DNA from: a virus
Direction: 5' to 3' (one strand)
Virus record (IMG/VR): IMGVR_UViG_3300020442_000016
Span: 1-64,000 of that record
Length of the DNA stretch: 64,000 nt
Part shown: one piece after another, positions 49,163 to 57,177 of the stretch
Numbering within the stretch: the first letter of the stretch is position 1
Layout: each line of letters begins with the position of its first letter
The notes under the pieces: model-generated
The model's input: only the letters and a program-made list of their open reading frames with translations
The model's database searches: none
What the model was told of the DNA's origin: nothing
Position numbers and translations under genes: made by a program

Positions 49163-49603
49163 ATGACTCTTTCAAATCCAACAGTTGAAGCAAACGTCCC
49201 AACATGGGCACAAAAGTATTGTGACGCTCTAGAAGCAAATTACAAGAATTATCACATTGATTCAATGAAGAGAATGGCATCCCGCCCAGACTCATCAACT
49301 TACGCAAATGAGCAACTTGAAAAGATCGAATCAGGTGAAGCAAAGTTAATGAAATTCAGAGCAAATCCTGGAAAGAAGTATTTCAAGATTATTCAACAGG
49401 AAGCAAGAAACGAAGCGGGTGAATATCGCGATCAGTCAGTTGTTGCTTTCATCGATAAAAAGACTGGTGAAATATACAAACCAGCAGGTTGGAAGGGACC
49501 AGCAAAGCATGTAAGATTTGACATGAGAATCATCAAAGATCGCGAATTTGTCCATAACGCTAACAACGTAGATTGGGCAGGTGGTCATCTCTACATGATC
49601 TAA
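49163..49603 (+). CDS. Conserved phage hypothetical protein
   Basis: 146 residues. Helical N-terminus (TWAQKYCDALEANYKNYHID), central KFRANPGKKYFKIIQQEARN and then VVAFIDKKTGEIYKPAGWKG. The KYFKI ... S-V-x-AFIDKKTG-x-YKPA-WK pattern is shared by proteins of diverse phages as far as I recall, function unknown. Single-gene transcript by layout, with a hairpin after it. Confidence 0.62.
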   Translation: MTLSNPTVEANVPTWAQKYCDALEANYKNYHIDSMKRMASRPDSSTYANEQLEKIESGEAKLMKFRANPGKKYFKIIQQEARNEAGEYRDQSVVAFIDKKTGEIYKPAGWKGPAKHVRFDMRIIKDREFVHNANNVDWAGGHLYMI

Positions 49604-49616
49604 ACCAATACAATAA

Positions 49617-49641
49617 GTGGCACATACTAACACTGTGCCAC
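49617..49641 (+). terminator. Hairpin, possible weak terminator
   Basis: Perfect 8-bp stem GTGGCACA / TGTGCCAC (49617-49624 / 49634-49641), 9-nt loop, followed by acaatttt, a short T-run. Confidence 0.5.
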
Positions 49642-49653
49642 ACAATTTTCCCT

Positions 49654-49659
49654 TATAAT
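49654..49659 (+). promoter_or_regulatory. -10-like TATAAT, A/C-rich leader
   Basis: TTCCCTTATAATAGT; the leader is ATTAACAACAACAAAGAAAC-like, with the ATG 26 nt after the hexamer. No -35 match. Confidence 0.5.
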
Positions 49660-49685
49660 AGTATTAACAACAACAAAGAAACACA

Positions 49686-49952
49686 ATGGCAAACTTCTCT
49701 GAATTCCTTGATTATTGCGAATCATTCTATAACCCTAAGCACCCTGATGCATTATATCCAATAGAAGGATTAACTAGGGGAGAATTAGCACTTGCTACAC
49801 TTGAATACCTAGATTCATGTAACGATGAAATTACATGGGGTGGAGGTGATAGTCTAGACAGAGAAAGAGTAAGGGATACGGTATTAGAAATTAGGGAATT
49901 AAATGACCTAGTAAATGATGCTACCGAAGCATTAATGAATGAAGTCAGGTAA
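49686..49952 (+). CDS. Acidic hypothetical protein
   Basis: 88 residues, MANFSEFLDYCESFYNPKHP, then RGELALATLEYLDSCNDEIT and a long acidic helix to the end (RVRDTVLEIRELNDLVNDAT). No family recognised. Followed by a 257-nt region without a gene that carries inverted repeats. Confidence 0.57.
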   Translation: MANFSEFLDYCESFYNPKHPDALYPIEGLTRGELALATLEYLDSCNDEITWGGGDSLDRERVRDTVLEIRELNDLVNDATEALMNEVR

Positions 49953-49965
49953 CACATCACCATAC

Positions 49966-50001
49966 AGTTTTCCACAGATTTTTGATATTTTGTGGAAAAC
50001 T
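49966..50001 (+). repeat. Inverted pair of DnaA-box-like sites
   Basis: AGTTTTCCACA (49966-49976) and its exact reverse complement TGTGGAAAACT (49991-50001), separated by 14 nt of AT-rich sequence. Each arm contains TTTTCCACA, which I recall as the cyanobacterial DnaA box. Confidence 0.6.
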
Positions 50002-50021
50002 AAAAATGGTTAAAAAAATAT

Positions 50022-50045
50022 ACTAGAGAGAAATATATCTCTAGT
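50022..50045 (+). repeat. Inverted repeat in an AT-rich non-coding segment
   Basis: ACTAGAGA / TCTCTAGT, perfect 8 bp with an 8-nt AT-rich loop, just after a run of A (taaaaaaata). Together with the upstream repeat it fills part of the 257-nt gap 49953-50209. Confidence 0.6.
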
Positions 50046-50139
50046 TAAATGTCTCTAGGTGTAGTCATCTAAGAGCGTAACGCAACGAGATTTTTTTGTC
50101 AAGTATGCACAGGACACTTCACAAACCCACACAGATCCC

Positions 50140-50168
50140 TTGACATTACTATCATTTTCCTACATAAT
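50140..50168 (+). promoter_or_regulatory. Sigma70-type promoter
   Basis: TTGACA (50140-50145), 17-nt spacer, CATAAT (50163-50168). The leader contains CCCAAACAAATCAC. It serves the gene chain beginning at 50210. Confidence 0.7.
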
Positions 50169-50209
50169 GTAATCGTCCCAAACAAATCACTTTCCTTTGC
50201 TAATCGATC

Positions 50210-50395
50210 ATGGGTAGGACATACAAACGAAACGACCCCTATAGAAGCAACAGACCCAAATCTCTAAAAGAAAAAAGAAACCAATCACAATCCAATCGTC
50301 GCGGGTATGCTGATGACAACTCCGCAGACTTTTCCACAGGTAAACACAAACGACGCAACCCTGATGACTACACTACGCGAGACGATTGGCAATGA
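50210..50395 (+). CDS. Very basic hypothetical protein
   Basis: 61 residues, Arg/Lys/Asn/Asp-rich with no hydrophobic core: MGRTYKRNDPYRSNRPKSLK, then HKRRNPDDYTTRDDWQ. Likely disordered and nucleic-acid binding. A further TTTTCCACA lies inside it (50330-50338). Overlaps the next start by 4 nt (ATGA). Confidence 0.5.
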   Translation: MGRTYKRNDPYRSNRPKSLKEKRNQSQSNRRGYADDNSADFSTGKHKRRNPDDYTTRDDWQ

Positions 50396-50514
50396 ATGAG
50401 TATACACTACCCGATTGGATCGATGAGTTCCTGGAGGACGAAAATGCCCCTAGTTGCCCATCTTTGACCGATGAAGATTTTTCCCTGATTAACTACACCG
50501 AGGACCAGCAATGA
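50392..50514 (+). CDS. Very small acidic protein
   Basis: 40 residues: MNEYTLPDWIDEFLEDENAP then SLTDEDFSLINYTEDQQ. Strongly acidic. ATGA-coupled at both ends to its neighbours, which supports translation. No family recognised. Confidence 0.48.
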   Translation: MNEYTLPDWIDEFLEDENAPSCPSLTDEDFSLINYTEDQQ

Positions 50515-50678
50515 GTTTGAATCATCAACTAGCAACTTCTCCCCCTGTTAATATCAAGATCTGGGAGAAAGGTCGGAAATACTTTTGGGCGTATGATTAC
50601 CCCGATTGTCCTAAGAACGGACCTTTCAAGAATGAGCAACAAGCACTCAACGACGCAAGGCACTATTCAACACGATGA
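50511..50678 (+). CDS. Small hypothetical protein
   Basis: 55 residues, with a beta hairpin NIKIWEKGRKYFWAYDYPDC and a helix KNEQQALNDARHYS. The hairpin pattern looks like a small well-folded domain. ATGA-coupled at both ends. Confidence 0.5.
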   Translation: MSLNHQLATSPPVNIKIWEKGRKYFWAYDYPDCPKNGPFKNEQQALNDARHYSTR

Positions 50679-50896
50679 GACACACCTACGGCAGCAAAAT
50701 AGCATCCATTCCTAACAGTTTGGAGCGTCTCCTAGATCTATACGACGAGGGACAATTACCACCCGATGATATCATTGAAATGTGTCAGCAGATGATTGAC
50801 ATGGACCTCGATGACTATCTCCTACAGTATCAACAACTATGCGACTATTGCATTGCGGAAGGCATGTGTTATGATGTAGAAGTAGGGGACAGTTAG
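50675..50896 (+). CDS. Conserved cyanophage hypothetical protein
   Basis: 73 residues, acidic and helical: SKIASIPNSLERLLDLYDEG, then EMCQQMIDMDLDDYLLQYQQ. Three Cys residues. It is the last gene of the chain begun at 50210, and a promoter follows its stop. Function unknown. Confidence 0.57.
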   Translation: MRHTYGSKIASIPNSLERLLDLYDEGQLPPDDIIEMCQQMIDMDLDDYLLQYQQLCDYCIAEGMCYDVEVGDS

Positions 50897-50898
50897 AG

Positions 50899-50927
50899 TT
50901 GACAATCGACAGTTAATTTGTTATCAT
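50899..50927 (+). promoter_or_regulatory. Sigma70-type promoter
   Basis: TTGACA (50899-50904), 17-nt spacer, TATCAT (50922-50927). The next start (51000) is 72 nt downstream, longer than in neighbouring units. Confidence 0.65.
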
Positions 50928-50999
50928 ATTGTTGTATATTAAAAACCGATACTTCCCTAACCTACAAAAGTATCCCAGCGCCCTCGCTATATTATTCAA

Positions 51000-51167
51000 A
51001 TGAAACTTCGGGTCCCCCCAGACAAAAAATTTTCCCAGTATAAAATTTCCACCCAGACCCCTCTGAGAGAGCAAGTGGTGTATATTTGGGAATCTCTCTC
51101 AGAGACCGCTAGGATCGCCGCTAAGGCGCTCAGAAACAAACTTAGGAGGAATGATGCCCAAGAGTAG
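51000..51167 (+). CDS. Small basic hypothetical protein
   Basis: 55 residues: MKLRVPPDKKFSQYKISTQT, then a helix REQVVYIWESLSETARIAAK and a basic end (ALRNKLRRNDAQE). The helix and basic tail suggest a small nucleic-acid-binding or membrane-associated protein. Its stop lies inside the following gene, overlapping it by 17 nt. Moderate evidence only. Confidence 0.45.
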   Translation: MKLRVPPDKKFSQYKISTQTPLREQVVYIWESLSETARIAAKALRNKLRRNDAQE

Positions 51168-51636
51168 GGATAAGCAGTATGAAGCACTGCGTGAAGAATA
51201 CAAAGACTTACTAGACATCCCATGGGAAGGCAAAAGACTCTATGGGTGTTATGAGATCATTCGTAAGTATTGGGAGAAAGTGCACGACGAAAAACTGATT
51301 GATTTCAATAGTCGTGGAGTCATTCGCTTTCAGGAAGATGCTATTGCAGAGCAAGGAGCAGCTTGGAAGTTTCATAAGGAGTGGGGGGAAGAGTTAGACT
51401 TCTCACTCCTAGAGAAGGAGGATGTCCTATTATTCCGATTGTTTACCACACCCCTCGGCGGCAACTACTCCGTGCCTAGGGGAGAAGCACCGAATCATGG
51501 TGGTATATACCTCGGAGATGGGTGGATGCTTCATCATCCCTACGATGATGTTTCTCAGATTGCAGATCTCACTGATAAGTATAACAAGATATATTGCAGC
51601 AGTTGTATGGGTGCAATTTATAAAAAGGATAGATAA
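51151..51636 (+). CDS. NlpC/P60-type peptidoglycan peptidase
   Basis: 161 residues preceded by a perfect aggagga ribosome-binding site. YGCYEIIRKYWEKV with C33 is the nucleophile motif; NHGGIYLGDGWMLHHP holds H116 and a second His pair (H128-H129), the expected catalytic order for NlpC/P60 hydrolases such as phage tail tip proteins (lambda K type). EDVLLFRLFTTPLGGNYSVP lies between. It likely cuts peptide cross-links of the wall, adding a third wall enzyme to the amidase and lysozyme-like modules. Sits directly upstream of baseplate genes. Confidence 0.75.
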   Translation: MMPKSRDKQYEALREEYKDLLDIPWEGKRLYGCYEIIRKYWEKVHDEKLIDFNSRGVIRFQEDAIAEQGAAWKFHKEWGEELDFSLLEKEDVLLFRLFTTPLGGNYSVPRGEAPNHGGIYLGDGWMLHHPYDDVSQIADLTDKYNKIYCSSCMGAIYKKDR

Positions 51637-51659
51637 TGCTTAGAGTGGAGAATAACTCT

Positions 51660-51836
51660 ATGAGCAAAAGATTCATAGTCCCTGTACAAGTAGATGATGA
51701 GGGGGAATACTTCTTCAATCTTCCCGATGAGATCATGGAGGACCTTGACTGGAGGGAAGGTGATGAGTTACACTATGAAGAGGATATCAATGGTGATTTG
51801 ATCCTTCGTAAGGTAGACCCTGAAAAAAATCCGTAA
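51660..51836 (+). CDS. AbrB/MazE-like small protein
   Basis: 58 residues from the ATG at 51660 (MSKRFIVPVQVDDEGEYFFN), with gtggag just upstream; an ATG at 51636 is also in frame. The LPDEIMEDLDWREGDELHYE segment followed by DLILRKV is the swapped-hairpin AbrB/SpoVT fold, as used by MazE-type antitoxins and transition regulators. Many phages carry such a protein without a toxin, as here. May regulate transcription. Confidence 0.65.
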   Translation: MSKRFIVPVQVDDEGEYFFNLPDEIMEDLDWREGDELHYEEDINGDLILRKVDPEKNP

Positions 51837-51854
51837 AAAACCGCGTGGTGACTA

Positions 51855-52112
51855 ATGAGTGAAAAAAACGGCGTCCCCGAGTTTGAAAGTGACGCAGAGT
51901 ATATTGCATGGGCATTTAACCAGATCAGTGAAGGGATGAAGAATCTAGGCAGTCGTATTGCTAACCTAGAGATTGCCTTGTCCCGTCTTCCTGAGCCTGG
52001 ACCTAACATGATTCAATACAAGATCCCTGAGGATGATAAGTATTCAAATCTGAAAGAAGTATTGGACGATCTGTATGTTAAACTAAATAGCAGAAAGTCT
52101 GATGATGCGTAA
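51855..52112 (+). CDS. Hypothetical coiled-coil protein
   Basis: 85 residues, acidic and helical: ESDAEYIAWAFNQISEGMKN and RIANLEIALSRLPEPG, ending LKEVLDDLYVKLNSRKSDDA. Heptad leucines suggest oligomerisation. It ends TAATG into the large virion gene, so it may be a small partner of that protein. No family recognised. Confidence 0.55.
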   Translation: MSEKNGVPEFESDAEYIAWAFNQISEGMKNLGSRIANLEIALSRLPEPGPNMIQYKIPEDDKYSNLKEVLDDLYVKLNSRKSDDA

Positions 52113-55100
52113 TGCCCGCATATATTGAATCAACAGGTCGATCCTTTCCCAATCCTATTAAGAGCGAAGATTACGCAAAACCTTTCGAGCGTCCCTCTTC
52201 TAGTAAGTATCGTAGTAGGTCTGGGTATCAACAAGGCACTGGCACACAATACTACATCGAGTTTGAAGGAATGGGTCCTGGCAGTATGCCACTGGGTAAG
52301 GACCAGATACACTATCTCGGTGAAGAGGATGAGCAGTGCGTAAACGCCTGCGGGTATGAGCGTCAACCCATCTACCGTTGGTATAGAGGTAGTAAAGACG
52401 ATCACAAGTATTCAACAGGTCCCAAGCTACAAAAGCGGGACATGATTGGTGAGAATGAGAGCAAGGACAAAGCAGCGTCGGGATATAACCCTGAGCCTCG
52501 CTCTGGCACACCAGTCTTCTTTACAATGATGACACAGGTCAGTGGATCTGTGCCACTGTATATCTGGTATAATCATTGGCCTGATGATACTCAGTTGTCA
52601 CTGAGTAGTAGTGCACCACCTGATAGTAGTGGTCCTGGTCAGTATAGATTAGTAGGTAAGGCAGGTTATGTGTTTCCAAATGCGGCTGCAGCACAAGCTT
52701 ATGCTGGCAGCGGAGGTGAGCAGCCTGCTGCTCTATATGAATATCTACATCCTGACCCTGATCATTTCTATACTACTGATCCAGCAAACGAAGTCAACCT
52801 AGCAGATAACTCTCCCATCCCTCCTAAGAAGAGATATAAGGGGGAATACTCCTATCAGGGTATACTTTGCTATGTGTTTAGGAATGACACCCCTGACGGT
52901 CCTGAGAGACGCCTTGAGGACATCGGTAAGATTGGTGCTAGTGGACAGTGTGTTGACCGATCTGGTTGGTATCAGTATACAGGGACTTGGACATATAGCA
53001 GATATCGTCGTAATCAAGACGCTAATGGCAATAGAATGGAGGGCACACCTGGCGTTAATGGTTGGGGTGACTCGAATAATGCTGCGCTGATCGATACTGA
53101 CGGTGCGTTTGAATGGTTTTATGGTGCGAATGGTCCAATCAAAGCAGCAGTGCCGAGATACCTAGGGTTTGAAACATCATATGATTCACAATTCTACTAC
53201 TATCTTTATGATACTTCATACCCATGGAATGGTCCTATCTTTGGAATCCAGTATGAATTGAATGATGCGCCATGTTGTCCCAATACAACGTGTCCTGATG
53301 GCGAAAGCTCTGTACCATGTTGTATCCCAGTCATCTCATATCACTCCCACTTCTATGAAATCCGTGAAGATTCATGGGAAACTACAGAAAGTGAGATCAC
53401 TTTGACGGATGTTTCGACTCGTGGAGTCAATGAATCCTTCTGGACTGTTGATACAAAGAGTAGAAGAGTCTTTTTCCGCTATCAAACTAGCGTTGGTAAG
53501 GTCAGTCAAGGTGAATCTATCAATGGTTGGGAGGTAAATAGTGTTAGATACTTTGGTGATGAGTTAAAATGCGGTGTAATTGAGTTTGGTGGAGGCGATG
53601 GAAACGCATTTCAGCGTGGAGTTACCTACACTGCGGAGGATGGTGCGCAATTTGAAGTGCTTGCAGGGTTTGGTATACCCAATAAAGCGGCATATTGCGG
53701 TGTATATGAGTTTAATAAGAGGATTGGTTACTACAAAGTAGAGATTGACCCCGCAGCTTTGATCCCAAAACGCACTTTGGACGTTGCACAACTGGAAGCT
53801 AAGGTCAATAAGAAGGGTGAGATCGTCGAAGTTGAGGTTATTAACGGCGGAAGAGGGTATATTAACCCTCAAGTGTCCGTTTCTACGCCTGGTGTGCTCG
53901 AAGATTTCAGTGCAGGTGACCTTGCATCGTCTCAAACTGCCTCATTTACTAAGGAAACTAGCCGTCAAGCATTCCCAGCACCCGAATCTACGAGTAATTT
54001 TGACGTAGCAGGTAAGAATATCTTCAAAAAAGTCCGTAACAAGACAAATAAACTCCAAGCAGAGAATGATTTTGGCGAAAGAGAGGACATTAGACAGGCG
54101 GAGATCCGTATTGGAGAGATAGATGAGCTTGGTGTTATCAAAAGTATCGTTGTTGAAGACCGTGGTAAGGGGTATAACCCTGCTGAGCCACCCGCAGTCT
54201 TCGTTGTTGACCCTAAACTAGAGACTATTAACTCCCCAGATCTTGATAAAGTTGATTTTGGTGGTGTTGGTAAGGACTTTGCTAGTGCATTTGAGAATTT
54301 AGAGCTCCCTCAAGGCGACGATGGTGACTATATTTCACCAGCAGACATGTTTGAAGAGGGTCAGACGACCACTAAAGGTGGTTTCCAAGCAAATATTCCC
54401 ACCTCTTACCTTAAGATGGCGGAAATTGACGACTCAATGATGACATTGTGCCAAGATTTGCCCGCAAATTGCATCAATATTGAGTTTCCGAAGAATTTGA
54501 GTAAGGCAATGCCTACTGATGGAGCATTTGATAGCCTCGGACAACTAGGAGATGAGGGTTTTGACGAATTTAGGAGCGCAGTTTACCCCGAAGTGCTCAA
54601 AAACGTCGCTCAAGCGGATGAAGAAGGCGAAGGATTGAGTCATCTTTACGGATTTAACCAGAAAAACCGCTGTATCAAGGTCGCACAACCCAAGGTATAC
54701 AACATTCAGCGTTGGTTTGACGTGCCTTGTGCGTATTTGGACGCTAATGAGGACGGAGATACGGTTGCATATGGATTTTTGATCTATAAATACTGTGCAC
54801 CTAAGGATGATAATGCGTCATTCAAGGTAAATCTGAAATTTAACGGTAAAACTACGGGTAGTCAGGGTCAAGATTTCCTTGATTGGTTGATGAGTATGCC
54901 AAAACCGAAGCTTACTGACGCAAGAGACTATACAGATCCAAATACAGGCAATAAAAAGAAGGTTTGGAATTGCGCTCGTGCTGATGTTGCGGGTAGATGC
55001 TATGAAGATGGCGGAAATATTGTCTTCCTTGCGGTTGGTGGTGATGAAAATACGTTTGACTACAACCAATCTTCCTATAGTGAAGGTCAGCAACTAGAAT

Positions 55101-55705
55101 TGTGGTTGGGTGACAACCTAGTTTCACACGCTCCTGGCTCTATAAGGAATTGGCAATGGTCAACATCGTCTACTGACCCTGAAACTGGGCAGACTACGAC
55201 TACAAGCAATAATGGATCCTTCCAATACACTGCATTGGAAGTTGATTGCAACAACGTTGTATCAAATCAGATGGCAAATCACCCATGCTGGGACAATTTT
55301 GTTAGATCGAGTACTAATCCTGACGGACCTTTAGACGTTTACTGTGGATGGGATGCAGATGGAAACACAATCGCGGGGACTACCTGGTGGAATACTTCTG
55401 CTAGGGGTATATCTAATATCTTCTGCTCCACTTGCACTAATACATATTGGGCTGGCACTGCTTCTGCGGCAGGTTTGGCATATGTCTACGACGCATCCAT
55501 CGCAATCGATCCAAGCAGAATCACAGCAGGAAACTATGAAATCCTGATGGGTCCATACTCTGGTGTGATGTCTATCAAGAATTATCTAACAGGTGGCATC
55601 AATGCCCTTAGTAGCGCTATAGATAATCTAGGGAATCCATTCTTCTCAGAGTGTGAGGTGGATGTCCCATGGACTGCAGGAAGGGAAATTAACGACGACG
55701 TTTAA
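52112..55705 (+). CDS. Large virion structural protein with DUF5648-like repeats
   Basis: 1197 residues. The first third has several aromatic repeats of the type PIYRWYRGSKDDHKYST, PLYIWYNHW, and ALYEYLHPDPDHFYTTDPAN followed by YSYQGILCYVF, which resemble the beta-hairpin repeats of DUF5648 and may bind sugars. Residues 550-720 hold two Gly-Tyr repeats (VEVINGGRGYINPQVSVS and VVEDRGKGYNPAEPPAVFV) of the same kind as in the gp7-position protein. Cys-rich, with CCPNTTC and CCIP motifs. Likely baseplate or fibre related. Overlaps the PAAR gene stop to start. Confidence 0.68.
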   Translation: MPAYIESTGRSFPNPIKSEDYAKPFERPSSSKYRSRSGYQQGTGTQYYIEFEGMGPGSMPLGKDQIHYLGEEDEQCVNACGYERQPIYRWYRGSKDDHKYSTGPKLQKRDMIGENESKDKAASGYNPEPRSGTPVFFTMMTQVSGSVPLYIWYNHWPDDTQLSLSSSAPPDSSGPGQYRLVGKAGYVFPNAAAAQAYAGSGGEQPAALYEYLHPDPDHFYTTDPANEVNLADNSPIPPKKRYKGEYSYQGILCYVFRNDTPDGPERRLEDIGKIGASGQCVDRSGWYQYTGTWTYSRYRRNQDANGNRMEGTPGVNGWGDSNNAALIDTDGAFEWFYGANGPIKAAVPRYLGFETSYDSQFYYYLYDTSYPWNGPIFGIQYELNDAPCCPNTTCPDGESSVPCCIPVISYHSHFYEIREDSWETTESEITLTDVSTRGVNESFWTVDTKSRRVFFRYQTSVGKVSQGESINGWEVNSVRYFGDELKCGVIEFGGGDGNAFQRGVTYTAEDGAQFEVLAGFGIPNKAAYCGVYEFNKRIGYYKVEIDPAALIPKRTLDVAQLEAKVNKKGEIVEVEVINGGRGYINPQVSVSTPGVLEDFSAGDLASSQTASFTKETSRQAFPAPESTSNFDVAGKNIFKKVRNKTNKLQAENDFGEREDIRQAEIRIGEIDELGVIKSIVVEDRGKGYNPAEPPAVFVVDPKLETINSPDLDKVDFGGVGKDFASAFENLELPQGDDGDYISPADMFEEGQTTTKGGFQANIPTSYLKMAEIDDSMMTLCQDLPANCINIEFPKNLSKAMPTDGAFDSLGQLGDEGFDEFRSAVYPEVLKNVAQADEEGEGLSHLYGFNQKNRCIKVAQPKVYNIQRWFDVPCAYLDANEDGDTVAYGFLIYKYCAPKDDNASFKVNLKFNGKTTGSQGQDFLDWLMSMPKPKLTDARDYTDPNTGNKKKVWNCARADVAGRCYEDGGNIVFLAVGGDENTFDYNQSSYSEGQQLELWLGDNLVSHAPGSIRNWQWSTSSTDPETGQTTTTSNNGSFQYTALEVDCNNVVSNQMANHPCWDNFVRSSTNPDGPLDVYCGWDADGNTIAGTTWWNTSARGISNIFCSTCTNTYWAGTASAAGLAYVYDASIAIDPSRITAGNYEILMGPYSGVMSIKNYLTGGINALSSAIDNLGNPFFSECEVDVPWTAGREINDDV

Positions 55706-56238
55706 TGGCATACGGATTTCTAAAACCACTAGCATCCCTAAATGGTCTGCCTTGCTCAGGTCATGGTCTCTGTCTGCCATCTACTGTGCACTCAATTCAA
55801 GCGTGTGGCACCCCTCCAGTGCCCTACTCTATTGTTATTAAGAATTTTACATGTTGGTGGCCACCCTTCCCCCTAATTCCCCTAGAGGCGGTTAATCCAC
55901 TCAGGGCAACATTGCTGGTGAATTTCATTCCAGTGATGTTGGAAGCAGATATGTTTGTTACACATGTGTCACCATGCACTAACATTGTGATATACTTGTG
56001 TCCATGCGGAAAGTCTATCTGCGCTATCCCAACTCCGATTATTTGTAGTATACTTACTGCAGAGGACATGGGTGGTGTTGGACACGTCCGTACCCTCTTT
56101 GCAACAACGTTTACAGTCTTTGGATTGAAACGTAGAGTTGCAAGAGTCCTCGACCCCTTGGGTGCAGGTTTTCCTGGTTTCTCTCTTCCATGCTCATCTG
56201 TTGTTGCTTGGGGTCATCCTACTGTTTTAGCATCTTAA
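55705..56238 (+). CDS. PAAR-like spike tip protein
   Basis: 177 residues, Pro/Gly/Cys-rich and beta, with LASLNGLPCSGHGLCLPST near the start and ARVLDPLGAGFPGFSLPCSS then VVAWGHPTVLAS at the end, the A-R-V-x-D-P and S-x-V-x-x-G-x-P-T-V pattern of PAAR proteins. In T4 the PAAR protein gp5.4 caps the gp5 spike and its gene also lies before gene 6. Numerous Cys suggest a metal-bound, disulfide-rich cone. Confidence 0.72.
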   Translation: MAYGFLKPLASLNGLPCSGHGLCLPSTVHSIQACGTPPVPYSIVIKNFTCWWPPFPLIPLEAVNPLRATLLVNFIPVMLEADMFVTHVSPCTNIVIYLCPCGKSICAIPTPIICSILTAEDMGGVGHVRTLFATTFTVFGLKRRVARVLDPLGAGFPGFSLPCSSVVAWGHPTVLAS

Positions 56239-56244
56239 AAAATT

Positions 56245-56394
56245 ATGGCAATGCGATCTAAAGTTGGTCTGTCTGGTGGCACGTTTATCCCCAGTCGTCC
56301 AAAACAAACTCGTCAGGGCAGTTCTAAGAATACTAAGTATTCTGCCACTTCTCGTAACAATGCGAAGAAGCGTTATCGTGGGCAGGGTCGATGA
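56245..56394 (+). CDS. Small basic protein
   Basis: 49 residues, extremely basic and Ser/Asn-rich: MAMRSKVGLSGGTFIPSRPK, then KYSATSRNNAKKRYRGQGR. Similar small basic proteins sit near baseplate genes in other cyanophages as I recall. Likely disordered and nucleic-acid binding or packaged. Ends in an ATGA overlap. Confidence 0.55.
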   Translation: MAMRSKVGLSGGTFIPSRPKQTRQGSSKNTKYSATSRNNAKKRYRGQGR

Positions 56395-56594
56395 GACCTG
56401 AGACCAGAGAAGCAATGGAAATGCTGTGGTCTGCTAAATGGAATCTTCCAACAGCAGCACAGCATTGTAACCTTACTAATAAGGAGATGAAAATCACATT
56501 TAACGAATATTGTGCTTTTCATCCTCCTACTTTTCAGATAGAAGCAGACTCAAGTCTGAAATCTATATACAGTGATCATGATCACATCCAGTAA
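56391..56594 (+). CDS. Small helical protein, HTH-like
   Basis: 67 residues. WNLPTAAQHCNLTNKEMKIT is arranged like a helix-turn-helix (helix, turn with A-x-x-C, helix), followed by FNEYCAFHPPTFQIEAD. A DNA-binding role is possible but unproven. Coupled to the basic gene upstream. Confidence 0.5.
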   Translation: MRPETREAMEMLWSAKWNLPTAAQHCNLTNKEMKITFNEYCAFHPPTFQIEADSSLKSIYSDHDHIQ

Positions 56595-56600
56595 ACTTGA

Positions 56601-56606
56601 TAAATA
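56601..56606 (+). promoter_or_regulatory. Late-promoter-like TAAATA box before gp25 region
   Basis: CTTGATAAATAAATATATC in the 39-nt gap upstream of the 42-residue gene and gp25. Confidence 0.5.
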
Positions 56607-56633
56607 AATATATCGCACCAGCGGGAGACTGAA

Positions 56634-56762
56634 ATGGCTGTAAAACCGATTCCTGATCAGAGCAAGGAATTTATCAAGTCGGGGATGGTGCTAATAACCG
56701 ACCCACGGAGTGATAAATACCTCAATAAGCATCAAAGCAAAGAAAAACCAAAGAAGCAGTAA
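56634..56762 (+). CDS. Very small basic protein
   Basis: 42 residues: MAVKPIPDQSKEFIKSGMVL then ITDPRSDKYLNKHQSKEKPK. A ggga ribosome-binding element lies 8-12 nt before the start. It abuts gp25 with no gap. No family recognised. Confidence 0.5.
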   Translation: MAVKPIPDQSKEFIKSGMVLITDPRSDKYLNKHQSKEKPKKQ

Positions 56763-57176
56763 ATGGCATCGTACAGATTTAGATCTGAAAAATATGTTTC
56801 TAGGGGGTTTAAGGATTTCGCCATATCTTTCATGGCAAATCCTAACACCAACGACTTTGGTGTGGTTAAAAATGAAAATGCCATTAAGCAAGCGGTCAAA
56901 AATCTTATTTTGACCTCTTTTTTGGAAAGACCCTTCCAACCTGACACTGGATCTAGAATTAAAGATTTAATGTTTGAGCCTTATGACCCATTTGTGGGTG
57001 AGGCAATGAGAAATGAGCTTAGAAACGTATTAGAACGTCTCGAACCTCGTGTTGAAGTGACCAGAGTGTATATCAGAGAAGAAATTGACATTAATTCTCT
57101 ACACTTTGAGCTGGATTATAAGATTGTCGGTGAAAACGTCGTTAAAACCGTAGACTTTCTTTTAGAGAAGACTTAA
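56763..57176 (+). CDS. 25: gp25 baseplate wedge protein
   Basis: 137 residues (T4 gp25 is 132). ANPNTNDFGVVKNENAIKQA, then TSFLERPFQPDTGSRI (the ERPF-x-P-x-x-GS signature of gp25-like proteins) and FELDYKIVGEN. This EPR-like core with the FLERPFQPDTGS motif is shared with type VI secretion TssE. It links the wedge to the sheath initiation complex. It directly precedes gene 6. Confidence 0.92.
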   Translation: MASYRFRSEKYVSRGFKDFAISFMANPNTNDFGVVKNENAIKQAVKNLILTSFLERPFQPDTGSRIKDLMFEPYDPFVGEAMRNELRNVLERLEPRVEVTRVYIREEIDINSLHFELDYKIVGENVVKTVDFLLEKT

Positions 57177-57177
57177 A

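Noticed and set aside
53564-53935. Minus-strand frame of 123 codons
   Set aside because: Antisense to the 1197-aa virion protein, no neighbour on that strand, composition not protein-like.
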